Counted from the first letter of the stretch, positions 1 to 8,708 are shown. The stretch is 61,739 nucleotides of DNA from Prolixibacteraceae bacterium (GCA_021740385.1 JAIOZY010000025.1:1-61739), one strand, 5' to 3'. Numbers and translations are program-made. The notes: a model not told the origin generated them from the sequence alone.

Positions 1-750
1 CACATTCCCGTTATTTAACGTGACCCGTACAAGGTAGGCTCCTCCGGATAATCCGGCGGTGTTAAGCGTGGCCGATGTTGTGTTCACTTTTTTAATGGTG
101 GTAACAGTTGTTCCGTTCATGTTCACCAGTTTAACCTGTTTTATTCTTTTGGCCGTTATAACGGAAACCTGCTTTTCTTGCTGGTTAACAAATGCCCTTA
201 CCGTTTTAGCCAGACCCGGTTCTTCAATGCCCGTAAGTGTGGTTTGCCCCCACAGCAGCGGGTAATCGGGGATGGTGCAAAAGGCGTATTTGTCAATTAT
301 AATTATCCATTTATTGTTTTCAAAAGAAAAGATAACATGTATCCAACCATAATAAGTATTATTGTCTGAAATAATTTTCACACCACATTTTTCTGAATTA
401 TTAATCCCCATTAGGTAAACATAATAGGACTGCCAATTAAGTGTATTGCTTGTTAGTGAGTCACTTTTTTCATTTTCCAATAAGGTAAATTGCGAATTTG
501 GATTAGGGGATAAAAGGGTTTGAAAATTACCTCCGGATGTAATACCAATATAAAATTGAATATCATCGTAACCATTTTTGTCAAGATCAATTTTAAAGGT
601 ATCAATTTCGCATTCATCATCAATGATGATGATGTCGGGATCGTAATCATGAAAAATTATTTCATGATTATCTGATGTGTTTTGAGAGAATATATTCATA
701 TTATGGAGGATAAGTGCAATGATAATTAATGAAATATGTAAGTGTTTCAT
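1..750 (-). CDS. T9SS type A sorting domain protein, 3' end off the window
   Basis: The frame is open from ATG at 750 to base 1, giving 250 residues with no stop, so the last dozen or so residues lie outside the window. A short signal peptide begins MKHLHISLIIIAL. The middle is an unrecognised acidic secreted domain. The last ~100 codons are nearly identical to those of the paralogue at 2974-3747: I count about 22 mismatches in 297 bases, at an offset of exactly 3000. This tail carries the PDYPLLWGQTTLTGIEEPG linker and a T9SS sorting domain (VKLVNMNG...). The N-terminal halves have diverged strongly. It should be exported by T9SS; its function is unknown. A GH16 tail fragment lies 16 bp upstream, matching the order in the intact unit. 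Confidence 0.8.
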   Translation of the reverse strand, partial: MKHLHISLIIIALILHNMNIFSQNTSDNHEIIFHDYDPDIIIIDDECEIDTFKIDLDKNGYDDIQFYIGITSGGNFQTLLSPNPNSQFTLLENEKSDSLTSNTLNWQSYYVYLMGINNSEKCGVKIISDNNTYYGWIHVIFSFENNKWIIIIDKYAFCTIPDYPLLWGQTTLTGIEEPGLAKTVRAFVNQQEKQVSVITAKRIKQVKLVNMNGTTVTTIKKVNTTSATLNTAGLSGGAYLVRVTLNNGNV

Positions 751-766
751 AATTTAAAGTTTTATG

Positions 767-943
767 TTATTCAGGACAAGGGTGTGTAATCAATTCAAGG
801 CTGCTGCCCGGCGGAAGGTCAAAACCACCGTTAATGGTGATGCCATTCGTTGCCCTGAACACTGTGTTCGAATTGGAAGGCATATCAATATCGTAGCCAT
901 AGCCGCCAATACTGAGGTTATTTAATCCATATTTAAATAGTTG
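767..943 (-). pseudogene. Remnant of a GH16 protein C-terminus
   Basis: On the minus strand this reads a ~58-residue tail ending NGGFDLPPGSSLELITHPCPE and a stop at 767-769. It matches the last residues of the GH16 protein at 3759-4913 (NGNFNLPPGSSLELVTHPCPQ). Upstream, the frame meets a stop at 974-976 without a usable start, and the catalytic domain is gone: an outer-membrane protein gene occupies its place. It is best read as the stub of a deleted or replaced GH16 copy. It sits directly before the T9SS gene at 1-750, as the intact GH16 gene sits before 2974-3747. Confidence 0.8.
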
Positions 944-979
944 AAAGCATTGTGTATATTCATATTGTAAAAATTAAAT

Positions 980-1639
980 TTATAAGTAATAAATCAAACC
1001 TATTGAGAAACCACATGATAACCTGTCGTCTTTTAAATTTTTGTAACTCAGGGGTTGCTCATCAAAATCAAGAATGAATTTATAGTCCATATATGGACAA
1101 AAATTAAAAAATAATTTTGAGGAGAAAGCTTTTTTTATTTCAAATCCTAAACGGTATGACCAACCTGGTTTTTGACCTTCATCAATATTGAAATCATTTT
1201 TTTCTGCATATGAATAATACCTGGTTAAGTCATAATTTACGATGTTGTTCATTATCAAACTATTTGAAATATAGCATAGCAAGTTATCACTTGGGGTTAA
1301 AAGGTACGACAAGGTAATAGGAACGTTAATGTAGCTTAATAAGTATTTTTTTCCCATAAAGTAGTCATTAAAAGAAGTTGGAACTACATTATAATAGTAA
1401 TTTTTGGTTAGGTAGGTAATCCCTGAACTAACTTTTAACTTGCGGCTTATCTGTTTGTTTATTAATACTGAAAAGCCATAGTTAAAAGAGTTTTTTAAAT
1501 CTGTGCTATATTTGCTGTTGTTGAAAAAATAGTAAGCGTAATTTGTATTAGCCTCAATAAAGTATATTGAATTCTGTTGTGGGTAGCATTTTATCAAAAA
1601 AAACAGCAAAAGGACAAATAATAGCCAATTTTTTTTCAT
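980..1639 (-). CDS. Outer-membrane beta-barrel protein
   Basis: 219 residues with an N-terminal signal peptide (MKKNWLLFVLLLFFLIKCYPQ). Alternating aromatic strands follow (for example YYFFNNSKY, NYGFSVLINKQ, LKVSSGITYLTKNYY), ending in FSIGLIYYL, where a terminal aromatic/hydrophobic strand is typical of barrel proteins. It resembles the small 8-stranded 'outer membrane beta-barrel' or PorT-like proteins of Bacteroidota. No ligand can be inferred. It lies 9 bp downstream of the GH16 gene at 1649 and is probably cotranscribed with it. It occupies the place where the second GH16 copy's body would be, and so may have been brought in by rearrangement. Confidence 0.7.
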   Translation of the reverse strand: MKKNWLLFVLLLFFLIKCYPQQNSIYFIEANTNYAYYFFNNSKYSTDLKNSFNYGFSVLINKQISRKLKVSSGITYLTKNYYYNVVPTSFNDYFMGKKYLLSYINVPITLSYLLTPSDNLLCYISNSLIMNNIVNYDLTRYYSYAEKNDFNIDEGQKPGWSYRLGFEIKKAFSSKLFFNFCPYMDYKFILDFDEQPLSYKNLKDDRLSCGFSIGLIYYL

Positions 1640-1648
1640 AAGTGTTTG

Positions 1649-2824
1649 TTAGTTGCAAATGTTAGTATCTGTTTCGACTTCGAAAACAGCCCCAACCTCA
1701 GTATTAAAACCCGGTCCCAAATAAGTTTCATTTTTTGCAATAATCTTAAGTTGTTGAATTGATCGAACTGTATAATTGCAGTTAATTGAAACGTTATTCC
1801 CAATAATCACGTTAAAAATATCATCACTTAAGGCGAACTGTGAAGCATTGGTAATAGAAATATTATCACAACTGCTCCTTTTATAGTATCTCACCCAGTC
1901 AACTTCCATTTGAGAAGGGAAAGGTGTTGTACTATTTGGGGTGTATAAACCGTTTTGGATTGCAGTATTTAGTATAATTGCCATTGTGTTTACAGGGAAA
2001 ATTGTGTTTAAAACATATGGTGTATATGCATTGATGTTGCATCCTGTTGCCTGTCCTAATTGGGTGTATCTTCTATAATCTGTTCTTTTTAGTGTTCCAT
2101 CAACATACCATTCAATTTTATTTGAATCCCATATTAACGTAAATATATGATATGACAGAGAAAAATCCGGGCCATTATAATTTGTTGGACAATGTGAACG
2201 CTCACCATCTCCGTCATAGTCAAAAATTACATTCATTTTGTGTTTACAAAAATCATTTTCTAAAAATTCAAAAATATCAATTTCATTATATACAGGATCG
2301 CCTCCCCATAACCAGAATGCCGGGAAAAATCCCATTCCTTTAGGTATTTTTATTCGGGCTTCAATCTTACCGAACGGAAATTCTTTTTTTGTCCAAATTT
2401 CTCCTGTGGAATAATCGTAGTCGCTGCAAATTGTATGAGTTGATCCATCAACCCATATATCACAACATTGATTTAGCAAGGTTTCTTTTTTTGAAATAAT
2501 TTTTAGAATGCCATTTCCAACAGAAATATTTTCAGCTTTGTGCCAAGCCTTTTGAATTTCAAAGAAAGGATCCCTAGCTATGCCTGATATAATTGACCAT
2601 TTTGATAAGTCGAGGCTGTTTCCTTCAAAGTCGTCTTCAAATACAAGAACCCACGGATTATTATCGCATTGATTAAAAGAATATGTGTATGCTGCAGCAG
2701 TTCCTTCACATAATGTCTGGGCATTTAATTGCACAAAGATGAAATTAAAAAGAAGTATCAAATTTAATATTTTGAAATTTTTTCTTATCGAGAATATAAA
2801 TATGTATTTAATAATAAGTTTCAT
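1649..2824 (-). CDS. Secreted GH16 family beta-glucanase-like enzyme
   Basis: 391 residues. The catalytic motif of family 16 (E-x-D-x-x-E) is present as NEIDIFEF near residues 180-187, preceded by FPAFWLWGGDP, the usual substrate-binding strand, and followed by LIWDSNKIEWYVDGTL. It should be a retaining endo-acting hydrolase of laminarin-, lichenan- or galactan-type chains; the exact substrate cannot be told. The first ~35 residues hold a hydrophobic export signal. The C-terminus (GPGFNTEVGAVFEVE...NICN) is a short module of the type 'GF-x4-G-x-x-F', not a classic type A sorting domain. The sequence differs clearly from the neighbouring GH16 at 3759. A tail fragment of an S74 gene lies just upstream. 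Confidence 0.88.
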   Translation of the reverse strand: MKLIIKYIFIFSIRKNFKILNLILLFNFIFVQLNAQTLCEGTAAAYTYSFNQCDNNPWVLVFEDDFEGNSLDLSKWSIISGIARDPFFEIQKAWHKAENISVGNGILKIISKKETLLNQCCDIWVDGSTHTICSDYDYSTGEIWTKKEFPFGKIEARIKIPKGMGFFPAFWLWGGDPVYNEIDIFEFLENDFCKHKMNVIFDYDGDGERSHCPTNYNGPDFSLSYHIFTLIWDSNKIEWYVDGTLKRTDYRRYTQLGQATGCNINAYTPYVLNTIFPVNTMAIILNTAIQNGLYTPNSTTPFPSQMEVDWVRYYKRSSCDNISITNASQFALSDDIFNVIIGNNVSINCNYTVRSIQQLKIIAKNETYLGPGFNTEVGAVFEVETDTNICN

Positions 2825-2833
2825 GGTTATTGT

Positions 2834-2887
2834 TTATTTTGTTAAAATCATCTTTTTTGTATCCACTTCTTTGCCTTCGGCATTTGC
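2834..2887 (-). pseudogene. Remnant of an S74/T9SS protein C-terminus
   Basis: On the minus strand this reads 17 residues ending EGKEVDTKKMILTK and a stop at 2834-2836. The two intact S74 proteins end DGKEVNTKKMILTK (4929-5789) and DGQEVDTKKMILTD (9642-10661). Nothing else of the gene is left: a palindromic repeat begins five bases upstream. Its position right before a GH16 gene repeats the S74-GH16 order of the intact unit, so it marks a second, mostly deleted copy. Confidence 0.8.
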
Positions 2888-2891
2888 AAAA

Positions 2892-2918
2892 CCTGACAGG
2901 GTTCCGAACCCTGTCAGG
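2892..2918. repeat. Perfect palindromic REP-like repeat
   Basis: Two 12-base arms, CCTGACAGGGTT and AACCCTGTCAGG, are separated by CCG. It is a stand-alone stem with no T-run, so it is more likely a dispersed REP-type element than a terminator. It sits exactly at the break where the S74 remnant ends, which suggests involvement in, or insertion at, the deletion point. Confidence 0.8.
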
Positions 2919-2973
2919 ATTCAAAAGCAAGTGAAATAATGTTTTATAACTACTTTTTTACTTTTAAGGTATA

Positions 2974-3747
2974 CTATTCCAGTAAAACTTTAACCGTTTG
3001 CACATTCCCGTTATTTAACGTGACCTGTACAAGGTAGGCTCCTCCGGGTAATCCGGCGGTGTTAAGTGTGGCCGATGTTGTGTTCACTTTTTTAATGGTG
3101 GTAACAGTTGCCCCGTTCATGTTCACCAGTTTAACCTGTTTTATTTTTTTATCGGCCTCAACGGTAATTTGCTTTTCGGGTTGGTTAACAAATGCCCTTA
3201 CCGTTTTGACCAGACCCGGTTCTTCAATGCCCGTAAGTGTGGTTTGCCCCCACAGCAGCGGGTAATCGGGGATGGTGCAGAAGGCGTATTTGTCAATATA
3301 AAATGCTTTTGAATTATTACTGTCATAAAGCTGATAGCCCTTGAGCCATCCGTAATAGAAATTATTATTAATAGTAAACCTCAGGGCAAGTTTATTGCCA
3401 CTATAATATTCTATCCAGGGCAAATCAGCAATCCTCCATTTAAGTGAATCACAGGTCAAAGAGTCAGAACAGTATTCAGAAGGGAAAAAAGAAAATTCGC
3501 AATTTTTATTAATTGATCGGACATAACAATAATCTCCACCTGAAGTTTGTACTAAATAGAATGCAATGTCTAAAACACGGTCTTGATTTATATCAATTTT
3601 TAGTGTATCGACAGGAGATACCAATTGAGAATCAGGAACAAAATCATAATAGAATATTGCATTTTCATTTGTGATATTCTGGGTAAATGATTGTTTGATA
3701 AACATTGCCCCGAAGAAGAATATTAAATAGATTTTTATTGTTTTCAT
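2974..3747 (-). CDS. T9SS type A sorting domain protein
   Basis: 257 residues when started at the ATG at 3747, which begins a clean signal peptide (MKTIKIYLIFFFGAMFIKQSF) and lies 11 bp after the upstream GH16 stop. An in-frame ATG at 3771 would overlap that gene and put polar residues before the signal, so I reject it. The middle domain holds DTLKIDINQDRVLDIAFY and YYSGNKLALRF; I do not recognise the family. The C-terminal ~80 residues are a T9SS sorting domain (VKLVNMNG, LPGGAYLVQV), ending LLE. It is the paralogue of the partial gene at 1-750: the tails are nearly identical, the front halves divergent. Confidence 0.85.
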   Translation of the reverse strand: MKTIKIYLIFFFGAMFIKQSFTQNITNENAIFYYDFVPDSQLVSPVDTLKIDINQDRVLDIAFYLVQTSGGDYCYVRSINKNCEFSFFPSEYCSDSLTCDSLKWRIADLPWIEYYSGNKLALRFTINNNFYYGWLKGYQLYDSNNSKAFYIDKYAFCTIPDYPLLWGQTTLTGIEEPGLVKTVRAFVNQPEKQITVEADKKIKQVKLVNMNGATVTTIKKVNTTSATLNTAGLPGGAYLVQVTLNNGNVQTVKVLLE

Positions 3748-3758
3748 GATATTATTAT

Positions 3759-4913
3759 TTATTGTGGACAAGGGTGTGTAACTAATTCCAGGCTACTGCC
3801 CGGCGGAAGGTTAAAATTACCATTGATGGTGATGCCATTCGTTGCCCTGAACACGGTATGGGAATTTGACGGGATATCAATGCCATAACCGTATCCACCA
3901 ATGGTTATGTTTCTGTAAACTTTAAAGTTAAATGCCGAGAGTTGAGTGTTGTTCTGGATAACGGCATCTGTACCACAGTTACATTTTAGTTTGCTTACCT
4001 TTACGTAGTCGATACTCATTTCATTAGGAAAGCCATCAGTAATTGGTAATCCCTGATTGTTGATTGCCCAGTTGTCAACTGCATTGTTTAGAACCAGGTT
4101 CATGCCTGCCGATGGAATTGAATCGCCTACGAAACTTCCAACTAATTTATTATCGAAATACCATTTAACCCTGCCTGGCGACCACTCTAAACCATAAACG
4201 TGCCAGTGGGTTAAGTCGGGTTCGTAAGAAGGTATGTTATATCTGTATCTTCCATAAGTGCGGCTGGCAACAGGCTCTGGTTTTGCGCCGTTATAATAAT
4301 AAATCTGACCGCCAAAAAAACGAGGTGTGCCAACTTCCCTATAGTTTTCGGGGTTTGTTGTGGTTTCCCATGAATACTCGAAAATGTCAATTTCCCTGTA
4401 GTTATGGGGATCACCTGTTTCCCCCCAAAGCCAGAAGGCAGGGAATGCCCCGCAATTTACGGGTATTTTGCATTTCGCTTCAAAATAACCGTAGGTTATT
4501 TGTTGTTTGCCTGTTTGACCAATGCAAATTGCTCCTGAATAGTAATAAAGTACACTGTCGTCGGGATTTTTATTTCCACCAACAGGTATTGTATAATCGC
4601 TTGTATCGATTAAACCTCCCGCATACTCTGCTTGTAGTTGAATGGTGCTGTCAGAAGAGTTAAAAACCGCGTACTCTTTTTGGTATACCTGGTGTTCATA
4701 TTCTCCATGTGTTACGCAACCCGAAAGGTGCGCTTTCCACTTGTTGTCGTTGGGATAATCCATCCAGTGGTCATTGCTCCAATTTGAGCGAGGCGGATTA
4801 AACTGGTCGTAAAAAAAAGGGGTCGTGTTCCAGTTCTGGTCTCCCGATGGTTGGGCTGCCAGTTGGAATGTATAAAGCAGCCCTGTTATAAAAATTAGTA
4901 TTTTCAGTTTCAT
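3759..4913 (-). CDS. Secreted GH16 family beta-glucanase-like enzyme
   Basis: 384 residues with a signal peptide (MKLKILIFITGLLYTFQLAAQ). The family-16 catalytic motif REIDIFEY is near residues 173-180. It is preceded by YGYFEAKCKIP and AFPAFWLWGETGD and followed by WHVYGLEWSPGRVKWYFDN, the usual order of sandwich strands. It is a likely retaining endo-glucanase or galactanase; the substrate is not readable. The C-terminal ~60 residues (GGYGYGIDIPSN...PPGSSLELVTHPCPQ) form a small beta-rich module also found as a stub at 767-943. It lacks a type A sorting domain. It lies 15 bp downstream of the S74 gene and 11 bp upstream of the T9SS protein, so it is the middle of a three-gene operon. Confidence 0.9.
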   Translation of the reverse strand: MKLKILIFITGLLYTFQLAAQPSGDQNWNTTPFFYDQFNPPRSNWSNDHWMDYPNDNKWKAHLSGCVTHGEYEHQVYQKEYAVFNSSDSTIQLQAEYAGGLIDTSDYTIPVGGNKNPDDSVLYYYSGAICIGQTGKQQITYGYFEAKCKIPVNCGAFPAFWLWGETGDPHNYREIDIFEYSWETTTNPENYREVGTPRFFGGQIYYYNGAKPEPVASRTYGRYRYNIPSYEPDLTHWHVYGLEWSPGRVKWYFDNKLVGSFVGDSIPSAGMNLVLNNAVDNWAINNQGLPITDGFPNEMSIDYVKVSKLKCNCGTDAVIQNNTQLSAFNFKVYRNITIGGYGYGIDIPSNSHTVFRATNGITINGNFNLPPGSSLELVTHPCPQ

Positions 4914-4928
4914 AACATTCCCTCCCGG

Positions 4929-5789
4929 CTATTTCGTTAAAATCATTTTTTTCGTATTTACCTCTTTGCCATCGGCGATAAGGGCATACAAATATATTCC
5001 GGCATCAAGGGTGTAGCCTTCAATGGTAACAGACGTGTTGCCACGCTTTTGTACGGGGTAGCTGCTAACTTGTTCGCCCTGCATGTTGTAAAGGTACAAC
5101 ATTGCTTTTGAAACTGTTGAGGGCAGGTACATGTTTATGGTGGTAGTAGCACTGAACGGGTTTGGTACGTTTTGGGCAAGCGAGGCTTCTGTACTTTCTT
5201 CTAAAACGCTTTCATTGTTCAGTGAAGCCGATTTCAGGTTGTTTTTGCTTTTCAGTACGTCAATTTCAGACGATAGTTCTTTAATGGCTTCAACAATAAC
5301 GGGAATAATGGCATCGTAATTAATGTAATACAGGTCAGCTTCTTCTTCGTAATGAACTGCCTCGGGCAATATTTCAATTACTTCCTGGGCAACAAAACCC
5401 AATTGGTTTTTCTTCATTTCAACTCTTTTCTGCCTTTCTTTTTCATTGCTGGTTGAATCGATGGCATCAGCGATGTAATCGAATTTTTTACCTTCAAGCT
5501 GAAGTACTTTTTCAAGTGAATTGTCGATACTTCTGAAGTTTTCTTTAAGCCTTTTGTCAGAAGTTAAAAGGGTGCTTGTTGCATAATGGTATTGCCCGTA
5601 AATTTTGTAAAACTGATATGCCGGGACACCGCAATATGCAGAATTTGTTTCATCGGGGTATATACTTGATGAAGATCCGTAAATAATGATGTTTAAATCA
5701 TCTACAAGTTTAACATCCCCCGAGGCATCAACACTAACTTGTGCCTTAAGCCCGAAAGGCAGTATAGCCATGCTTAGCAGGAGTACCAT
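4929..5789 (-). CDS. S74 intramolecular-chaperone domain protein with T9SS tail
   Basis: 286 residues. Residues ~77-185 carry the S74 chaperone/autoprotease signature TSDKRLKENF with the Ser-Lys pair, then NQLGFVAQEVIEILPEAVHY, typical of phage tail-fibre chaperone domains. A coil (IKELSSEIDVLKSK) and a T9SS type A sorting domain (NVPNPFSATTTINMYLP...) follow. Start: the ATG at 5789 is the first in frame and gives a cleaved signal (MVLLLSMAILPFGLKAQ). The codons upstream (AEKRNKQCNKLKW) match the charged N-terminus of the homologue at 9642-10661, so the gene may have lost a longer start or may use a non-ATG codon. It is the first gene of the operon with GH16 and a T9SS cargo. Role inferred: trimeric surface protein. 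Confidence 0.85.
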   Translation of the reverse strand: MVLLLSMAILPFGLKAQVSVDASGDVKLVDDLNIIIYGSSSSIYPDETNSAYCGVPAYQFYKIYGQYHYATSTLLTSDKRLKENFRSIDNSLEKVLQLEGKKFDYIADAIDSTSNEKERQKRVEMKKNQLGFVAQEVIEILPEAVHYEEEADLYYINYDAIIPVIVEAIKELSSEIDVLKSKNNLKSASLNNESVLEESTEASLAQNVPNPFSATTTINMYLPSTVSKAMLYLYNMQGEQVSSYPVQKRGNTSVTIEGYTLDAGIYLYALIADGKEVNTKKMILTK

Positions 5790-5859
5790 CCATTTTAGTT
5801 TGTTACATTGTTTGTTGCGCTTTTCCGCGCAGATAATTAATTGATTGTTTATGGTTGTA

Positions 5860-6055
5860 AAGTTTTAAATTAATAATTGGTTTATTGGGCATTATGCCCT
5901 TTTTTATTCATTCATTCAAAATTCACTCATTCTATCGGATCATTGTGGCTTTGCAGGAAATCCGGGGGACAATTTCCGGGTTTCTGTCGGGAGCCTTTAT
6001 CTTTTATTCCGAAAACGACAAAAAGGTTACCCTTAAAAATCAATTATTTTTCAAA
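5860..6055. repeat. Duplicated leader region, copy A
   Basis: Two blocks, 5860-5912 and 5953-6055, recur upstream of the other S74 gene at 10678-10730 and 10854-10956. The first block contains the palindrome GGGCAT-T-ATGCCC. The second contains GGAAATCCGGGGGACAATTT and continues to AATCAATTATTTTTCA with only a few changes. Both copies lie just 5' of an S74 gene on the minus strand, so they probably hold its promoter and 5' leader. The remainder between the stops at 5789 and 6127 shows no gene. Confidence 0.8.
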
Positions 6056-6126
6056 ATAATTCTCCTGGCCCGGGGGCGGACATGGAAAAACCTTCAAGGT
6101 TTTAGGTTTAACAAACAAAAAGGGCA

Positions 6127-6236
6127 TCATTTCACTACAACCTTCCCGCTTTGCACCCCGCCTTCTTCGCTTACAAACCTGTACAGGAACATCCCCGTGC
6201 CCGGGGCGCAAAGGGTGGTTGACGTTTTGGTATATT
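6127..6236 (-). pseudogene. Orphan T9SS sorting-domain tail
   Basis: Right after the protease stop, in a different frame, the minus strand reads TTLCAPGTGMFLYRFVSEEG and then GGVQSGKVVVK with a stop at 6127-6129. 'L..GMFLYRF...G....GKVVV' is the closing strand pattern of a type A sorting domain. There is no start of its own. Either a cargo gene was deleted down to this tail, or the protease once ended in this domain and lost it by frameshift. It is the third such tail stub in the block. Confidence 0.65.
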
Positions 6237-8678
6237 TTATTTTGCTTCAAAAGTTGCACCAAGCTCAACTTCAAAGCCATTATCGAGCAGTATATCGCCT
6301 GTAGCATCGAATGTAATACTGGCGCCGTCCTCAATTAATACATTACCGTACGTCTTATTGGGATCGACACTATACCCTGCCGAGACTGTTTGGCAACTAA
6401 GGTAGCCATAAGAGTTTAATGTTTCGTTTTGTATCAGTACCGATGTTGGGTTACGGGTATACGGTATTTTATTATGTTTGTCGATAGTTGCATAATACAG
6501 TTCAGGGACATTCGTAAATGTGTGTGAAGTTCCTGTATGCATATCATAATAGCTGTTGCCATTATCCAAAGCGCTCATTACACAAATTGTTGCCCCCGAA
6601 ACCCCGCCGGTATTAACCGTAACACTGCTGCCGTTTTTGGTAACCGAAGCACTGCTAAACGTTGAAGGTACTGCTGTCCATATTTCTGTTTCAGGGCAAC
6701 CGAGTAAATTATGAGAAAAAGTTATATAATTATGTATACCACTATAGTTGAATAAGTCCTTAGATGCTGATTCTGTGATTCCTACATTGAAAAAATTACT
6801 ATCAACAATTGCATCAATAAATTTACCAAATAAATAAAATGAATGGTCAGTAAGCCCGGGTCTTGTGTTTCCCAAATAAACGGGTCCGCCACCTTCACTT
6901 ATACAAGTAAAGCTTTCTCCCATGTTTCGTTCACTTGCCGAAGAAACATATTTATAATCATCGAAAGGCATTGTGGTACAGGAAACAGAATAGTAGATTG
7001 AAGGATGGTAATAATTGGTCATATTATCGAAACCGTTTCCATTTTCAGAAATTGTACCACATCCGGAAACTCCATTGTCGAATGCAGTAACCTTATATTT
7101 TGAGTTATTTGCACATTGTACCGCGAGAGCATGTTCGTTACAAGAGTCTGCTGAATTAAAAAATAATGAAGCTACCCCGATGGCGCAGGGTCTTCCGTGT
7201 GTCATGAAGCTGCAAAAACCATAGTGGTTGTTAAATTCATCGATTACATCGCTTCCGGTTGGAAAATCAGGGACAGTATACGTACATCCTCCTCCTTCTT
7301 CTTCAAAAATAGTTGTGTCGGTAATCCAGGTAGCATTATTCAGAATATCCCTGGCCTGATTATCAACCTGCATTTGATCGGCCTGGGTAAAAAAGGCTTT
7401 TGTAACGTATGAAGGATCGCCATTTCCGGGATTAAGTTCATAGGTTTCTACCTTGTTTGTCCAATTCCTTACTTCACTGGCTGAAGTAACCATTATCCTG
7501 CCAATGAAAATTTCCTGAAAGTAATCAACTGCATCACCCCCGCTAGGAGATATTGGTTCACCGTAATATGCATCGGAATCATCATCCCAATCACCGTCAA
7601 ATTCTGAAAAGTACAGGTCAGTTGGTACAATGAACATACTGTCCATAGGAACATAAAACCAAGAACATCCATGCCTTATCGGCAAAACGGAATTATCGCC
7701 TCCTAAAAGGGCATAGTCAATTCCGTTTCCATTATCGTAGGCATCGAATAAAAATTGCCTTAATTTTCCGGCATTATCATTAATGCCGGATATTAAATCG
7801 CCGCTATAATTATTGTAAATATCCTCAATTGTAACAAGCTTTATATCTATCCCTTTTCTTTTCTTCCAATTCATAAAGTCGTTGAAACTTGGGGCGAGTT
7901 CCTCGCTTGTTACAATCACATAATCGGCATCTATAGTTATACTACTGGTTGTTTGGGCACTTTTTAATGATTTAGTTGATATATCGTTTCCCGAATGTGT
8001 CGATTTTTTATTCTGGCATTGTATCCCATACTTCCCAATATCTTCCTTGTTATCAATGAGATATTTCAAAACCTTTCCTGTTAAACTGTTTTCATCAATT
8101 TTAACCCGATCTTGTTTGTTGTTTTCACCACTGCCTGTATAGTTAAGAGTAAAGTCAACCGATGCATAAAATTCCAGTTGATTACTTGCAGGAAAATACC
8201 GGAAAGGATACACGGCAAGGGTCACAATTTTATTGCCACGAAATAAGTTTTCTTTAACAATTGCTGCCGAGGCAGATGGATAAGGGGTATTTGAATTATA
8301 CTTCTTCTTATTAGGGCCAATAAAATCTTCTTGAAGATTAATAAGTACCGGGAATTTCGGATTTTGCGCTGGTTCAATCAAATAATCGAGATTGATGGTA
8401 TTACCCTGCGCATGGTTAATTGTAAGCCCTGTAATTTCACTTTCCGGAGGGACCAGTAAATTGATATATTTTACCGGTAGTGACGGATATCCGATACTAT
8501 CGGCATGTAACATATCGTTAAATTCAATCCGGTTGTATATATTCCCATCGTCAAGTTCCTCGGGATTGATTGAAAAATTTTTCGGGAATGAGACTTTATG
8601 GTTAATTTGTCCATGCATGCTGTTTGATATAAACAGTAAAAGTGCTATCGCTATATGAAAAAGTATTTTTGGTTGCAT
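6237..8678 (-). CDS. Gingipain-like C25 family cysteine peptidase
   Basis: 813 residues with signal peptide (start MQPKILFHIAIALLLF). Residues ~25-190 look like a C25 propeptide with beta-sandwich strands. The catalytic domain begins near VIVTSEELAPSFNDFMNWKK, with a His near residue 493 (FCSFMTHGRP) and a Cys near residue 567 (YYSVSCTTMPFDDY), the family's dyad positions. Acidic calcium-type stretches (DGDWDDDSDAYYGEP) lie between. The protein ends in a short C-terminal module (ILLDNGFEVELGATFEAK), like the GH16 proteins, not in a type A sorting domain. It is a predicted secreted or surface protease, and the last gene of the operon that starts with the S74 gene at 10661. Confidence 0.88.
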   Translation of the reverse strand: MQPKILFHIAIALLLFISNSMHGQINHKVSFPKNFSINPEELDDGNIYNRIEFNDMLHADSIGYPSLPVKYINLLVPPESEITGLTINHAQGNTINLDYLIEPAQNPKFPVLINLQEDFIGPNKKKYNSNTPYPSASAAIVKENLFRGNKIVTLAVYPFRYFPASNQLEFYASVDFTLNYTGSGENNKQDRVKIDENSLTGKVLKYLIDNKEDIGKYGIQCQNKKSTHSGNDISTKSLKSAQTTSSITIDADYVIVTSEELAPSFNDFMNWKKRKGIDIKLVTIEDIYNNYSGDLISGINDNAGKLRQFLFDAYDNGNGIDYALLGGDNSVLPIRHGCSWFYVPMDSMFIVPTDLYFSEFDGDWDDDSDAYYGEPISPSGGDAVDYFQEIFIGRIMVTSASEVRNWTNKVETYELNPGNGDPSYVTKAFFTQADQMQVDNQARDILNNATWITDTTIFEEEGGGCTYTVPDFPTGSDVIDEFNNHYGFCSFMTHGRPCAIGVASLFFNSADSCNEHALAVQCANNSKYKVTAFDNGVSGCGTISENGNGFDNMTNYYHPSIYYSVSCTTMPFDDYKYVSSASERNMGESFTCISEGGGPVYLGNTRPGLTDHSFYLFGKFIDAIVDSNFFNVGITESASKDLFNYSGIHNYITFSHNLLGCPETEIWTAVPSTFSSASVTKNGSSVTVNTGGVSGATICVMSALDNGNSYYDMHTGTSHTFTNVPELYYATIDKHNKIPYTRNPTSVLIQNETLNSYGYLSCQTVSAGYSVDPNKTYGNVLIEDGASITFDATGDILLDNGFEVELGATFEAK

Positions 8679-8708
8679 TTCATTATCTTTAAAATTTAAA
8701 AATAGGTT

